Assembly (NCBI GenBank): GCA_045591175.1
Contig: JAZNSI010000011.1
Location: 1 to 64,000 of the forward strand
Reading direction: 5' to 3'
DNA: 64,000 bases
Source: UBA11524 sp045591175
Lineage (GTDB): Bacteria > Bacillota > Clostridia > Christensenellales > Aristaeellaceae
The translations under genes and the position numbers were made by a program. Within the stretch, counting starts at the first letter, position 1, and each line of letters begins with the position of its first letter. This document shows, piece after piece, positions 39,143-48,048 of the stretch. The notes beneath the pieces were generated by a model, which was not told where the DNA came from, did not search any database, and saw only the letters and a program-made list of their open reading frames with translations.

Positions 39143-39670
39143 ATGGGCCTGATCATCTGCGGGATGAACGGCAGCGGCAAGTCCACCCTGGGCCGTGCGC
39201 TGGCGGAGAGCCTTGGCTGGCGGTTCATCGACAATGAGGACCTGTACTTTCCCAAAGCCGACCCGGCGCATCCCTTTGCGGTGGAGCGCACCCAGGATGA
39301 GGTGGAAAGCCTGCTGATGGAGGAAGTCCGGCGGGATGAGCGCTTTGTGTTCGCTGCGGTCCGCGGCAATTACGGCGACGCGGTGCTGCAGTACTACAAG
39401 GCGGCCGTGCTGGTGGAGGTGCCGCGGGAGATCCGTCTGCAGCGCGTGTGGGAGCGATCCCATCGGAGATTCGGTGAACGTATGCTGCCCGGCGGCGACT
39501 TGTACGAATCGGAGAAGCGCTTCTACGACCTGATCGCGGCTCGACCGGAGGATTATGCCGAACGATGGCTGGATGCGGTGGAGATCCCCGTCCTGCGCGT
39601 TGATGGGACGCGCCCGGCAGGGGAGAACGTTGCCCTCATCACCGACTGGCTGAGGAGGAATCACCCATGA
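39143..39670 (+). CDS. Shikimate kinase-like P-loop kinase
   Basis: A 175-residue small nucleotide-binding kinase. The P-loop IICGMNGSGKSTLGRALAES (about 4-23) is intact; IDNEDLYFP takes the place of the shikimate kinase D-x-D region, and a basic lid segment (RSHRRFGERML) follows. The shikimate-binding arginine pattern is not clearly present, so it is probably an AAA_18/AAA_33-type kinase for another small molecule rather than AroK. It begins one base after murI and overlaps the next start (ATGA). Confidence 0.8.
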   Translation: MGLIICGMNGSGKSTLGRALAESLGWRFIDNEDLYFPKADPAHPFAVERTQDEVESLLMEEVRRDERFVFAAVRGNYGDAVLQYYKAAVLVEVPREIRLQRVWERSHRRFGERMLPGGDLYESEKRFYDLIAARPEDYAERWLDAVEIPVLRVDGTRPAGENVALITDWLRRNHP

Positions 39671-40053
39671 AGAACTACACCCAGGTGTATGTGAAGAACA
39701 GCGTGGAGGCGGCGCGGCATTACTGCGACGCCTTTGGTGCGAAGATCACCCGGGAATTCTGGAACCCCGACCACATGGCCTACGAGCACTGTGAGCTGTC
39801 GGTGAACGGGGAGGGCTTCCTGGCATTGGCGGAGGCAAAGAATCCCTGCGATGTGGCGCTGGTGCACAAGCTGAAGTGGGAAACCATGACTTTCAACGTG
39901 TTCGAGATGGGTACGGAGGAAGCGGTGCGACATGCCTTTGACGTATTGTCGGAGGGCGGCGTGGTGCTGCAGCCCGTGGGCCCGCTGCCCTGGAATCCCT
40001 GCAACGCCACAGTGATCGACAAGTACGGCGTGTGCTGGTGGATCGCAATTTGA
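39667..40053 (+). CDS. VOC-family (PhnB-like) protein
   Basis: A 128-residue vicinal-oxygen-chelate fold protein with the two beta-alpha-beta-beta-beta modules (AARHYCDAFGAKITREFWN, then HAFDVLSEGGVV...YGVCWWIAI). It resembles PhnB/glyoxalase-like proteins. The usual metal-ligand set is not clear, so enzyme activity is uncertain. Last gene of the esterase-murI-kinase unit. Confidence 0.8.
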   Translation: MKNYTQVYVKNSVEAARHYCDAFGAKITREFWNPDHMAYEHCELSVNGEGFLALAEAKNPCDVALVHKLKWETMTFNVFEMGTEEAVRHAFDVLSEGGVVLQPVGPLPWNPCNATVIDKYGVCWWIAI

Positions 40054-40056
40054 TAG

Positions 40057-40088
40057 GAAAAACCTCCGCTTGGATGCGGAGGTTTTTG
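40057..40088. terminator. Bidirectional terminator between the VOC and GNAT genes
   Basis: A 12-bp stem AAAAACCTCCGC / GCGGAGGTTTTT with a 6-base loop. Confidence 0.9.
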
Positions 40089-40093
40089 TGTGC

Positions 40094-40552
40094 TTACGGC
40101 CAGTTCACATACCCGGCCATGGTCAGCTCGTTTTTCAATTCCACGAAGCCGTTCTTTTCGTAAAAGGCCACGCTGGGGAAGCCTCGCTCGGTGATCAGCG
40201 ACATGTGGCTGACGGGCTGCGGCTCCTGTTGCAGCTCCTCGCGGAGGAAGGCCAGCATCCGGCTGCCGACGCCCTGCCGCTGATAGTCCGGACGCACGCT
40301 GAACTCGTCGATGTAGAACAGCTTCTGCTCCTGATAGGTCATGATGCGACCGCAGAGCATGGACACGCATTTGTCGCCCTCCATGCAGACGACGCCGCGG
40401 CTGACCCGCGCGGACATGATCTCGTCGATGCGGGTGAAGGCCTGGTCGTGCGTCCAGGTCTCGCACCAGGGCTCCTCGCGGAAGGCGGCGATCAGCGTTT
40501 CGGCACAGGCGGGGAAGTCGGCGGCGTTCATTTTGCGGAAAAGCAGGGACAT
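40094..40552 (-). CDS. GNAT-family acetyltransferase
   Basis: A 152-residue N-acetyltransferase. The acetyl-CoA-binding motif is VRPDYQRQGVGSRMLAFL (about 90-107) and the last strand-helix reads PSVAFYEKNGFVEL. The start at 40552 follows GGAGG. The substrate is unknown. It lies alone on the minus strand between plus-strand units. Confidence 0.88.
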   Translation of the reverse strand: MSLLFRKMNAADFPACAETLIAAFREEPWCETWTHDQAFTRIDEIMSARVSRGVVCMEGDKCVSMLCGRIMTYQEQKLFYIDEFSVRPDYQRQGVGSRMLAFLREELQQEPQPVSHMSLITERGFPSVAFYEKNGFVELKNELTMAGYVNWP

Positions 40553-40843
40553 GGCGGGTTCCTCCTGGAAAAGATGGCCCCATGATAGCAGAAATGCTCC
40601 CATGTGTCAACTGTCCGGCAAAGTACACAGAAAAGACAATTCGTCTGTTCCAAAATACAAAGGCTGGATTTATAAAAAATTCCTAAAGTTGAAAAATCAC
40701 GAAAAATCCCCCTTTTCTTTTTGCAAAATGTATGATATACTCTTTTCAACATTGTGTGAGATGTTGTCCGCTTGAATAGCATATACTGCAACGAGATTTC
40801 TGCGGACGGAAAAAATCGTACATTTTTGAAGGAGGAATTCCCC
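40553..40843. other. Intergenic region before the EF-G paralogue
   Basis: 291 bases without a gene. The left part is the GNAT upstream region. The right part is A/T-rich compared with its surroundings and holds TATGATATACT (40731-40741), a likely -10 region for the EF-G gene, but no good -35 at 17 bases. No terminator or riboswitch-like structure was recognised. Confidence 0.5.
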
Positions 40844-42934
40844 ATGGCTGCTGAGTACATCACGACAAATATCCGTAACATCGCCCTCATGGGACATGGC
40901 GGCGAGGGCAAGACCACGCTGACCGAGGCCATGCTCTACGCCGCTGGCATCATTGATCGTCAGGGCAAGGTGGAAGAAGGCAACACCACCACTGACTTTG
41001 AAGCTGAAGAGATCAAGCGCGGCTGTTCCCTGAGCGCTGCCACTGCTCCCATCGACTGGAACGACAAGATGCTCAACGTCATCGACGTTCCCGGTTATTT
41101 CGATTTTATCGGTGAGCAGGTTGGCCCCCTGCGTGTTGTGGAAACGGTCGGCATTGTTGTGTCTGCCATGACCGGTCTGTCCGTCGGCGCGGAGAAGGCT
41201 TTCACCAACGCCATCAAGCACCAGGTCGGTCGTATGTTCATCATCAACCAGATGGACCGCGAGCATGCTTCCTTTGACAAGGTTCTGCAGCAGCTGCGTG
41301 ACCGCCATGGCTCCTGCGTCGTGCCCGTGCTGATGCCTATCGGCGAGGGTGCGAACTTCAAGGGCGTTATCAACGTGCTGGAGAAGAAGGCCTACGAAGG
41401 CGCTTACAAGAAGAGCGTGGAAGTTCCCATGCCCGACAACATGGTTGAGAAGGTCAACAAGGCCTTTGACGATCTGGTGGAAGCTGCCGCCAGCTCTGAC
41501 GACGAGCTGATGGAGAAGTACTTCGAGGAAGGCGAGCTGTCCTACGAGGAGATCCTGACCGGTTTCCACAAGGGCATGAAGAACGGCGACATCGTTCCCG
41601 TTGTGGCTCTGTCCGCGCTGACCGGCGTCGGCATCGCCCGCACCATGGATCTGATGGCCAAGTACCTGCCCTCTCCCGCGCACCAGGGCATCGAGCACGA
41701 CGGCTTCAACCCCCGCACCGGCGAGCATCAGGTTCGCGTGTGTAAGGACGACGAGCCCTTCTCCGCCTTCGTGTACAAGACCGTTGCCGACCCCTTCGTT
41801 GGCAAGCTGAGCCTGTTCCGTATCTTCTCCGGCACCATCACGCCCCAGACCATCCTGTACAACGTCAACAAGGACAAGACCGAAAAGTCCTCCGGCCTGT
41901 ACATCATGCGCGGCAAGAAGCAGGTCGCCAAGCAGACCCTGCACGCCGGCGATCTGGGCGCTCTGGCGAAGCTGCAGTACACCTCCACCGGTGATACCCT
42001 GGCGGATTACAACAATCCCATCCAGTACCCCGGCATGGTGTTCCCCACTCCCTGCATGCACAAGGCTGTGTACGCCGCCAAGCAGGGTGAGGAAGACAAG
42101 ATCTTCTCCGGCCTGAACCGCCTGATGGAAGAAGATCCCTCCATCGTCATCCAGAAGAACGTTGATACCACCGAGACCTGGCTGTCCGGTCAGGGCGAAA
42201 TGCACCTGGAGGTCATCAAGAATCGTCTGCAGACCAAGTTCGGCGCCAACGCCATCCTGCAGGATCCCAAGATCCCCTACCGTGAGACCATCCGCAAGGC
42301 TGTAAAGGTCCAGGGCCGCCACAAGAAGCAGACCGGCGGTCACGGTCAGTTCGGCGACGTGTGGATCGAGTTCAGCCCCGTGCTGGACGGCTCCACCGAA
42401 ATGGTGTTCGAAGATGCGGTCGTGGGCGGCGTCGTCCCGCGCAACTTCATCCCCTCCGTCGAGAAGGGCCTGCGTGAGTGCATGGTTCGCGGCGTGCTGG
42501 CCGGCTACCCCATGGTGTCCGTGAAGGCTAAGCTGTACGACGGTTCCTACCATCCCGTTGACTCCTCCGAAATGGCGTTCAAGACCGCTGCCCGCATCGC
42601 CTACAAGAAGGGCTGCGCCGACGCGTCTCCCGTCCTGCTGGAGCCCGTCATGCACGTTGAGGTCCTGGTACCCGACGAGTACATGGGTGACATCATGGGC
42701 GACATGAACAAGCGCCGTGGCCGCATCATCGGCATGGAGCAGGTTGGCGGCATGCAGCAGGTTGTTGCCGAGTGCCCCCAGTCCGAAATGTTCAAGTACG
42801 CTACCGATCTGCGCTCCATGACGCAGGCCCGCGGCTCCTTCACCATGACCTTCGAGCGTTATGAGGAAGTGCCCGCTGACGTGGCCAAGAAGGTCATCGC
42901 CGCCGCCGACAAGGTCGAGGACGACGAGGATTAA
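40844..42934 (+). CDS. Elongation factor G paralogue (EF-G type 2-like GTPase)
   Basis: A 696-residue translational GTPase with full EF-G domain order, including domain IV (about 480-600, GHGQFGDVWIEF...FIPSVEKGLREC) and domain V. The G motifs are unusual: G1 is GHGGEGKTT (residues 17-25) instead of GHxDxGKTT, and G3 is DVPGYFDF (81-88), with Tyr85 replacing the histidine that activates water in canonical EF-G; G4 is NQMD. This pattern is typical of a Firmicutes EF-G-like branch rather than the main FusA. No rpsL/rpsG/tuf genes are adjacent. The start follows AAGGAGG. Its cellular task may be ribosome recycling or a stress role; GTP hydrolysis may be slow. Confidence 0.9.
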   Translation: MAAEYITTNIRNIALMGHGGEGKTTLTEAMLYAAGIIDRQGKVEEGNTTTDFEAEEIKRGCSLSAATAPIDWNDKMLNVIDVPGYFDFIGEQVGPLRVVETVGIVVSAMTGLSVGAEKAFTNAIKHQVGRMFIINQMDREHASFDKVLQQLRDRHGSCVVPVLMPIGEGANFKGVINVLEKKAYEGAYKKSVEVPMPDNMVEKVNKAFDDLVEAAASSDDELMEKYFEEGELSYEEILTGFHKGMKNGDIVPVVALSALTGVGIARTMDLMAKYLPSPAHQGIEHDGFNPRTGEHQVRVCKDDEPFSAFVYKTVADPFVGKLSLFRIFSGTITPQTILYNVNKDKTEKSSGLYIMRGKKQVAKQTLHAGDLGALAKLQYTSTGDTLADYNNPIQYPGMVFPTPCMHKAVYAAKQGEEDKIFSGLNRLMEEDPSIVIQKNVDTTETWLSGQGEMHLEVIKNRLQTKFGANAILQDPKIPYRETIRKAVKVQGRHKKQTGGHGQFGDVWIEFSPVLDGSTEMVFEDAVVGGVVPRNFIPSVEKGLRECMVRGVLAGYPMVSVKAKLYDGSYHPVDSSEMAFKTAARIAYKKGCADASPVLLEPVMHVEVLVPDEYMGDIMGDMNKRRGRIIGMEQVGGMQQVVAECPQSEMFKYATDLRSMTQARGSFTMTFERYEEVPADVAKKVIAAADKVEDDED

Positions 42935-42977
42935 GCAGCTCTGTTGCCTTTTTGGCGACAAGCATGTACGTATTCCC

Positions 42978-43006
42978 AAGGGAGAGGTTCGCCTCTCCCT
43001 TTCTTT
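42978..43006 (+). terminator. Terminator after the EF-G paralogue
   Basis: A perfect 10-bp stem AAGGGAGAGG / CCTCTCCCTT closed by a TTCG tetraloop, with TTCTTT behind it, 15 bases before the next start codon. Confidence 0.8.
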
Positions 43007-43020
43007 GATGGAGGTACTCT

Positions 43021-43530
43021 ATGGCAGTTGAAATCATCAACGCATATATCGAGGATTGCCCTGCCTGCCGCTTCATCGGTAAGCGCTACACCCCGGCGGA
43101 CAGCGTGAACGGCAGCTACGGCCACAAGTGGGGCGAATGGTGGGCGAATGACTATTTTGTGCCGCTGGAGAGGCTGCCACATCTGCCCATCGTCGGGGAC
43201 AGCACCATGGCCGCCATGCATGTGGTGAACGGCGAGCTGGAATACTGGATCGGCTTCTTCTGTCCGGCGGATACGGAAGCCCCCGAAGGCTACGAAGCCA
43301 TTGATATCGGCCCGCGCAGGTATGCCGTCCTCTGGCGCAGGGGCGATGAGCATAACGGCGAGCTCTATGGCCTGGAGGCGCATAACCTCTGCCTGGAGGA
43401 GATCCGCCGTCAGGGCTGGAAGCGGGTGGAGGATGACTGGTGCTTCGAGCGGTACAACTGTCCGCGCTTCACCACGCCGGACTCGGAAGGGCGCGTGATC
43501 CTGGACTACGGCATTTCGGTGGAGGTTTGA
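43021..43530 (+). CDS. GyrI-like effector-binding domain protein
   Basis: A 169-residue stand-alone GyrI/AraC-effector-type domain: CRFIGKRYTPADS, MHVVNGELEYWIGFFCPAD, YEAIDIGPRRYAVLWRRGD, and a late acidic strand. Proteins of this fold bind small hydrophobic or cationic molecules and some hydrolyse cyclopropanoids. No DNA-binding domain is attached. The start ATG follows GGAGG. The HAD gene begins three bases after its stop. Confidence 0.8.
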   Translation: MAVEIINAYIEDCPACRFIGKRYTPADSVNGSYGHKWGEWWANDYFVPLERLPHLPIVGDSTMAAMHVVNGELEYWIGFFCPADTEAPEGYEAIDIGPRRYAVLWRRGDEHNGELYGLEAHNLCLEEIRRQGWKRVEDDWCFERYNCPRFTTPDSEGRVILDYGISVEV

Positions 43531-43533
43531 AGC

Positions 43534-44184
43534 ATGAAAGCAGTCATTTTTGACATGGACGGCCTGATGTTCGACACCGAACGGGTGTTCATCGGCGCGT
43601 GGGATTACGCGGGTGAGAAGATGGGCCTGGGCAAGGCGGGCTACATGTGCCTGCGGACGCTGGGCATGAACACCCCTGCCTGCGAGCGGGCCTGGCGCGA
43701 TGAATTCGGCCCGGATGTGGACATTGCTGCGATGTGGGCTTATTCCCGGGAATACCTGGACGACTATTACAGCAAGTACGCCGTGAGCGTCAAGCCCGGC
43801 CTGTACGACCTGCTGACCTACTTGAAGTGCAAGGGGTACAAGCTGGCGGTGGCGTCCTCTACCAAGCGCGCGAAGGTGGAAAAGCATCTGTGCAGCACCA
43901 ATGTCCGCCGCTATTTCGACGCGGTGATTGCCGGAGACATGGTGGAGAAATCCAAGCCGGAGCCGGACATCTACCTGAAAGCCGCAGCGGCTTTAGGCGT
44001 TCATCCGGAGGAGTGCTACGCGCTGGAGGACTCCCGCAACGGTCTGCTGTCGGCAAATGCAGCGGGGTGCAAGGCCATCATGGTGCCCGATCTTTGGCAG
44101 CCGGATGACGTGGTGAAGCAGTTCATCCTCGGCCCCTTCGACAGCCTGCTGCAGGTGCGGGACTGGCTGATCGCAGGACAATGA
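43534..44184 (+). CDS. HAD-family hydrolase, beta-phosphoglucomutase-like
   Basis: A 216-residue HAD superfamily phosphatase/phosphomutase of subclass IA. Motif I is FDMDGLMFDTE (residues 5-15), motif II LAVASSTKR (about 106-114), motif III with KPEPDIY and motif IV LEDSRNGLLSA. A helical cap lies at about 17-85. It is co-transcribed with the GyrI-like gene. The substrate is probably a sugar phosphate but cannot be read. Confidence 0.9.
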   Translation: MKAVIFDMDGLMFDTERVFIGAWDYAGEKMGLGKAGYMCLRTLGMNTPACERAWRDEFGPDVDIAAMWAYSREYLDDYYSKYAVSVKPGLYDLLTYLKCKGYKLAVASSTKRAKVEKHLCSTNVRRYFDAVIAGDMVEKSKPEPDIYLKAAAALGVHPEECYALEDSRNGLLSANAAGCKAIMVPDLWQPDDVVKQFILGPFDSLLQVRDWLIAGQ

Positions 44185-44202
44185 CTTCCCAAAACACAAA
44201 GC

Positions 44203-44233
44203 AGGACTGCCGCGATATGCAGCAGTCCTTTTT
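44203..44233. terminator. Terminator between the HAD and PfkB genes
   Basis: A perfect 8-bp stem AGGACTGC / GCAGTCCT with TTTTT on the plus strand and an A-rich flank that makes a T tail on the minus strand. Confidence 0.8.
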
Positions 44234-44250
44234 GATTGCAATTCAGGCTG

Positions 44251-45048
44251 TCAGAAGCCGCCAACGTGGCCCAACGTTTCCGAGGCCACCCGGGAGCCCT
44301 CGTGCATCGCGGCAATGACGTCGCCGCCCTTCACATACGAGCAGATGAATCCCGCATGGTAGCTGTCGCCACAGCCGGTGGTGTCGATCACCTTGTCCAC
44401 CGGGACGGCGGAAACGCGGTATTCCTTGCCGTGGTGGTACGTCACGCTGCCACGCTCGGCGAGGGTCACGTTGAACAGCCCGTCGTATTTTTCCGACCAG
44501 GTGCGGGCAACAGTCAGTACGCTGTCGTCGCCGCTGATCATGAAGAAATCCACCCATGGGAGGACTTCCTCCATCTTGGCGAAGTTACGCTCGATATCGA
44601 AATCCACCGCCAGCCTGAAGCCGCCCTTCTTTCGGGCCTCCAGCGCCTCGCGGAAGTTTGGGCTGTACCAGGTGCAGAAGACGATGTCCGCGGCATTCAT
44701 CGCGGCGACGTCATGCTCCGTCAGGCGGTAGGTGTTCAGCACACCGCCGTTCCACGCGCCGGGCTTGAAGTAGCGGTCGCCGTGCGCGTCGATGGAGATT
44801 TTGTGGGTGGCTGTCGCGCCGCCGGGAATGACGTGCACGTTCCTGCCGTCAATGCGGCGATCGCGGATCACCTGCTGGATGTGGCGGCCCGGCGCGTCCT
44901 CGCCGATGGCCCCCAGCAGGGATACATCCACATGATCGTACCGGCAGGCAATGCAGGCGAAGTTCAGCGCCTCGCCGCCAGGGAGGATCTCGCCGCTGTG
45001 CTCAAAGATATCCGCGCACAGGGTCGGCATGCAGAGAATGCGGGTCAC
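44251..45048 (-). CDS. PfkB-family sugar kinase
   Basis: A 265-residue ribokinase-family kinase. N-terminal substrate motif GGEALNFACIACRYD (about 24-38) and the C-terminal ATP/anion-hole motif DTTGCGDSYHAGF (about 225-237) with the catalytic aspartate are present. Length and wording are near fructoselysine 6-kinase (FrlD) and related kinases. The start is a GTG at 45048 after GGAGGGG. It follows pepT by 12 bases, so peptide use and a glycated amino acid substrate could be linked; no deglycase gene is visible, so the substrate is open. Confidence 0.88.
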   Translation of the reverse strand: MTRILCMPTLCADIFEHSGEILPGGEALNFACIACRYDHVDVSLLGAIGEDAPGRHIQQVIRDRRIDGRNVHVIPGGATATHKISIDAHGDRYFKPGAWNGGVLNTYRLTEHDVAAMNAADIVFCTWYSPNFREALEARKKGGFRLAVDFDIERNFAKMEEVLPWVDFFMISGDDSVLTVARTWSEKYDGLFNVTLAERGSVTYHHGKEYRVSAVPVDKVIDTTGCGDSYHAGFICSYVKGGDVIAAMHEGSRVASETLGHVGGF

Positions 45049-45060
45049 GGGAACCCCTCC

Positions 45061-46257
45061 TTACGCGTTGCGGACGATGCTCTCCAGCACATCCACCATC
45101 TTCTCCATCGCCTGGACGGTGATCAGCTCCTTGCGGCCATGGAAGTTGTAGCCGCCGGTGGACAGGTTCGGGCAGGGGAGGCCCATGTAGCTCAGGCGCG
45201 CGCCGTCGGTGCCGCCGCGGATGGGCGTCTTGATGGGCTCCACGCCGCAAGCGCGGAAGGCAGCCTCGGCCTTGTCCACGATGTACATGCAGGGCGCCAA
45301 CTTCTCCTTCATGTTGCGGTAGCTGTCGCGCACCTCGCAGGTGAAGGCACCTTCGCCCCATTTGGCGTTGAGGTAATCGGTGATGCGCTGCACGGTGGCC
45401 TTGCGTTCATCGAATTTCGCCGCGTCATGGTCGCGGATGATATAGCCCAGGATGGCCTGCTCCTCGTCGCCGGAGAGGTGCATGAGGTGATAGAAGCCCT
45501 CGTAGCCCTCGGTGTGGGCAGGGGTCTCAGCGGGCGGGAGCATGTTGTTCCACTCGATGGCCATCAGCAGTGCGTTCTTCATCTGGTTCTTGGCGCTGCC
45601 GGGGTGGATGTTCACGCCCTTGACCGTTACCTTGCAAGACGCCGCGTTGAAGTTCTCGTACTCCAGCTCGCCCAGAGCGCCGCCGTCCACGGTGTAGGCG
45701 TAGTCTGCGCCAAAGCCGGGCACGTCGAACAGATCCGCGCCGCGCCCGATCTCCTCATCGGGGGTAAAGCCGATGCAGACCGTGCAGTGCTCGGGGGCGT
45801 CGGGGGACATGAGGCGCTGGACCAGGGCCATAATTTCCGCCACGCCGGCCTTGTCATCCGCGCCCAGAACAGAGTCGCCGCTGGTGACGATCAGCTCCTG
45901 ACCGGCGAGTGCGGGCAGGAAGTCGAAGCCGTCGATGACCACGCCGTTCTTCAGCGTGATGGACTTGCCGTCGTAATTCGGGATGCATACGGGCCTCGTC
46001 GCGCCGCGCACGCCGTCGGAGGTGTCCATGTGGGCGATGAGGCCAACCTTCGCCGGATGATCGCCCTTGGCAGGGATGGTGGCGTAGACATAGCCGTGCT
46101 CGTCCACGCGGGCATTGGCGACGCCCATGGCCTGCAGCTCCTCCACGAGCATCCTGGCCAGCACCATCTGGTTAGGGCTGGAGGGGCAGGCTTCACATTC
46201 GCCCTCGGACGTGGTTTCGATCTGCACGTAGCGCAGGAATTCTTCCTTCACAGTCAC
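45061..46257 (-). CDS. pepT: Peptidase T (tripeptidase)
   Basis: Cytoplasmic di-zinc M20 aminotripeptidase. The 398-residue length is typical. Metal and catalytic motifs: GLIAHMDTSDG (about 73-83), VLGADDKAGVAEI (bridging Asp), TPDEEIGRGAD (catalytic and metal Glu) and the terminal His region. The start is a GTG at 46257, seven bases after AGGAGG. First gene of the pepT-kinase pair. Confidence 0.95.
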   Translation of the reverse strand: MTVKEEFLRYVQIETTSEGECEACPSSPNQMVLARMLVEELQAMGVANARVDEHGYVYATIPAKGDHPAKVGLIAHMDTSDGVRGATRPVCIPNYDGKSITLKNGVVIDGFDFLPALAGQELIVTSGDSVLGADDKAGVAEIMALVQRLMSPDAPEHCTVCIGFTPDEEIGRGADLFDVPGFGADYAYTVDGGALGELEYENFNAASCKVTVKGVNIHPGSAKNQMKNALLMAIEWNNMLPPAETPAHTEGYEGFYHLMHLSGDEEQAILGYIIRDHDAAKFDERKATVQRITDYLNAKWGEGAFTCEVRDSYRNMKEKLAPCMYIVDKAEAAFRACGVEPIKTPIRGGTDGARLSYMGLPCPNLSTGGYNFHGRKELITVQAMEKMVDVLESIVRNA

Positions 46258-46315
46258 GGGAATTCCTCCTAATATTTCAGGTTTATTAAGTGCATGTTTT
46301 CAGCCAGCAGCGCGT

Positions 46316-47932
46316 TCACAGGGCGCTCCTCTCAAGAGCTGCCCGCGCCGCGACGATGCCGTCCACCGCGGCGCTCATGATGCCGCCCGCGTAGCCCGCG
46401 CCCTCGCCCACGGGGAAGAGGCCGTTCAGCCCCTCCGCCATGAGGGTGGCGCGGTCACGGTTCAGCCGCACGGGAGAGGAGGAGCGCGTCTCCACGCCGG
46501 TCAGCACCGCGTCCGGGTGGGCGAAGCCGCGCAGCTGCCCGTCCATGCGGCGGATGCCGAATTTCAGGTCCTCGATGATAAAGCCGGGCAGGCATTCCCG
46601 CAGGTCAGCGGGGGTCACGCCGGGCTGGTAGGTGGGGATGACCTCGCCCAGGGCTTTGGTGGCACGGCCAGCCAGCAGGTCTTCCACGCGCTGCACGGGG
46701 GCGTGGTAGTTGCTGCTGCCACCGGGGCTCCCGGCGCCTAAGCGGTACGCGGCCTGCTCGATGCTGCGCTGCCAGACAAATCCGGCCAGGGGATGGTCAT
46801 CGCCGAAATCCTCCGGGTTTACGCCCACCAGCAGGGCCGCATTGGCGTTGCGTCCGTCGCGGGCGTGGTAGCTCATGCCGTTGACGCAAAGTCCGCCGGG
46901 CTGGCTGGCCGCGGCGATCACCTCGCCGCCGGGGCACATGCAGAAGGTGTAGCAGCCGCGCTTGTCCGGCGTGTGGACGGCCAGCTTATAGTCCGCCGCG
47001 CCAAGGGCCGGATGCTGCCAGGCTTTGCCGTACTGGCTCTGGCTGATCAGGCTCTGCGGATGCTCGATGCGCACGCCCATGGCGAAGGGCTTCTGCACCA
47101 TCATCACGCCCTGATTGAACAGGCGCTGCATGGTGTCGCGGGCGCTGTGGCCGATGGCGAGCAGTACGCTGTCGGTGAGGATCTCGCGTTCAACGCCCTT
47201 GTGCACGACCTCGACGCCCTCAACATGGCTGCCGCGGACGATCAGCTCCGTCACGCAGGTCTCGAAGAGGACAGTGCCGCCCAGGCGGATGATCTCATGG
47301 CGGATGGAGGCCACTACGCCCTTCAGACGATCCGTGCCGATGTGTGGCTTGGACAGGTAGAGGATCTCCTCGGGCGCGCCGTGGTCGACGAAGGTACGCA
47401 GCACGGTGCGGATGTGGGGCGACTTGGTGCCCGTGGTCAGCTTGCCGTCGGAGAACGCGCCCGCGCCGCCCTCGCCAAACTGCACGTTGCTGTCCGGGTC
47501 GAGGACGCCCTCTTTCTGCATGAGGGACACATCTTGGGTGCGCTGATCCACCGCGCGGCCGCGCTCGATGAGGATGGGATTCGCCCCCGCCTGCGCCAGT
47601 GTCAGCGCGGCGAAAAGGCCTGCCGGGCCCGCGCCCACCACCACCGGCGGACGCACGAAGCCTGCCTTGGGCAGTGGCGCAATCTGCGGGTGATTCACCC
47701 GATTGGCCACGCCGGGCTTGAGCCGCTTGAGGACGGCGTCCTCATTCCGGACTTTCACGTCCACGGAGACGACGAAGTGCACGTCCCCCTTGTCGCGGGC
47801 GTCCACGGATTTCTTCGCCAGCGTCACGCTTTGCAGCATATCCGCCGGAATCCGGAGGCGGCGCAGCACAGCCTCGGTCAGGGTGGTTATGTCCCAGGAA
47901 AGGGGCAGGGAAAGGTTGTCAAGTCGAAGCAT
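46316..47932 (-). CDS. FAD-dependent dehydrogenase of the COG2509 type
   Basis: A 538-residue flavoprotein of unknown substrate. After an N-terminal basic domain (about 1-90) it shows the dinucleotide motif VVVGAGPAGLFAALTLAQAG (about 97-116), FGEGGAGAFSDGKL, and the C-terminal FAD motif GLFPVGEGAGYAGGIMSAA. This is the uncharacterised NAD(P)/FAD-dependent oxidoreductase group common in Firmicutes. The start follows GAGGGAA. It stands alone between pepT and the ACT-MBL gene. Confidence 0.9.
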   Translation of the reverse strand: MLRLDNLSLPLSWDITTLTEAVLRRLRIPADMLQSVTLAKKSVDARDKGDVHFVVSVDVKVRNEDAVLKRLKPGVANRVNHPQIAPLPKAGFVRPPVVVGAGPAGLFAALTLAQAGANPILIERGRAVDQRTQDVSLMQKEGVLDPDSNVQFGEGGAGAFSDGKLTTGTKSPHIRTVLRTFVDHGAPEEILYLSKPHIGTDRLKGVVASIRHEIIRLGGTVLFETCVTELIVRGSHVEGVEVVHKGVEREILTDSVLLAIGHSARDTMQRLFNQGVMMVQKPFAMGVRIEHPQSLISQSQYGKAWQHPALGAADYKLAVHTPDKRGCYTFCMCPGGEVIAAASQPGGLCVNGMSYHARDGRNANAALLVGVNPEDFGDDHPLAGFVWQRSIEQAAYRLGAGSPGGSSNYHAPVQRVEDLLAGRATKALGEVIPTYQPGVTPADLRECLPGFIIEDLKFGIRRMDGQLRGFAHPDAVLTGVETRSSSPVRLNRDRATLMAEGLNGLFPVGEGAGYAGGIMSAAVDGIVAARAALERSAL

Positions 47933-48048
47933 ATCGTTCCCTCAATAAACGCGCGAGTGCAGGCCCATGGGGACAGCATTGCTCAATCGCGTGATGGGTG
48001 TCGGAAAGGTTGATGGCCCTTCGCAGGGTTCAGGGACGGCGTCCCTGG

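Noticed and set aside
39143..39670. Calling the small P-loop kinase aroK
   Set aside because: The P-loop is shared, but the shikimate-binding Asp/Arg pattern is not evident, and the aro genes of the window are 34 kb away.
40697..42979. Minus-strand open frame of about 760 codons
   Set aside because: Antisense shadow of the EF-G paralogue; no recognisable domain.
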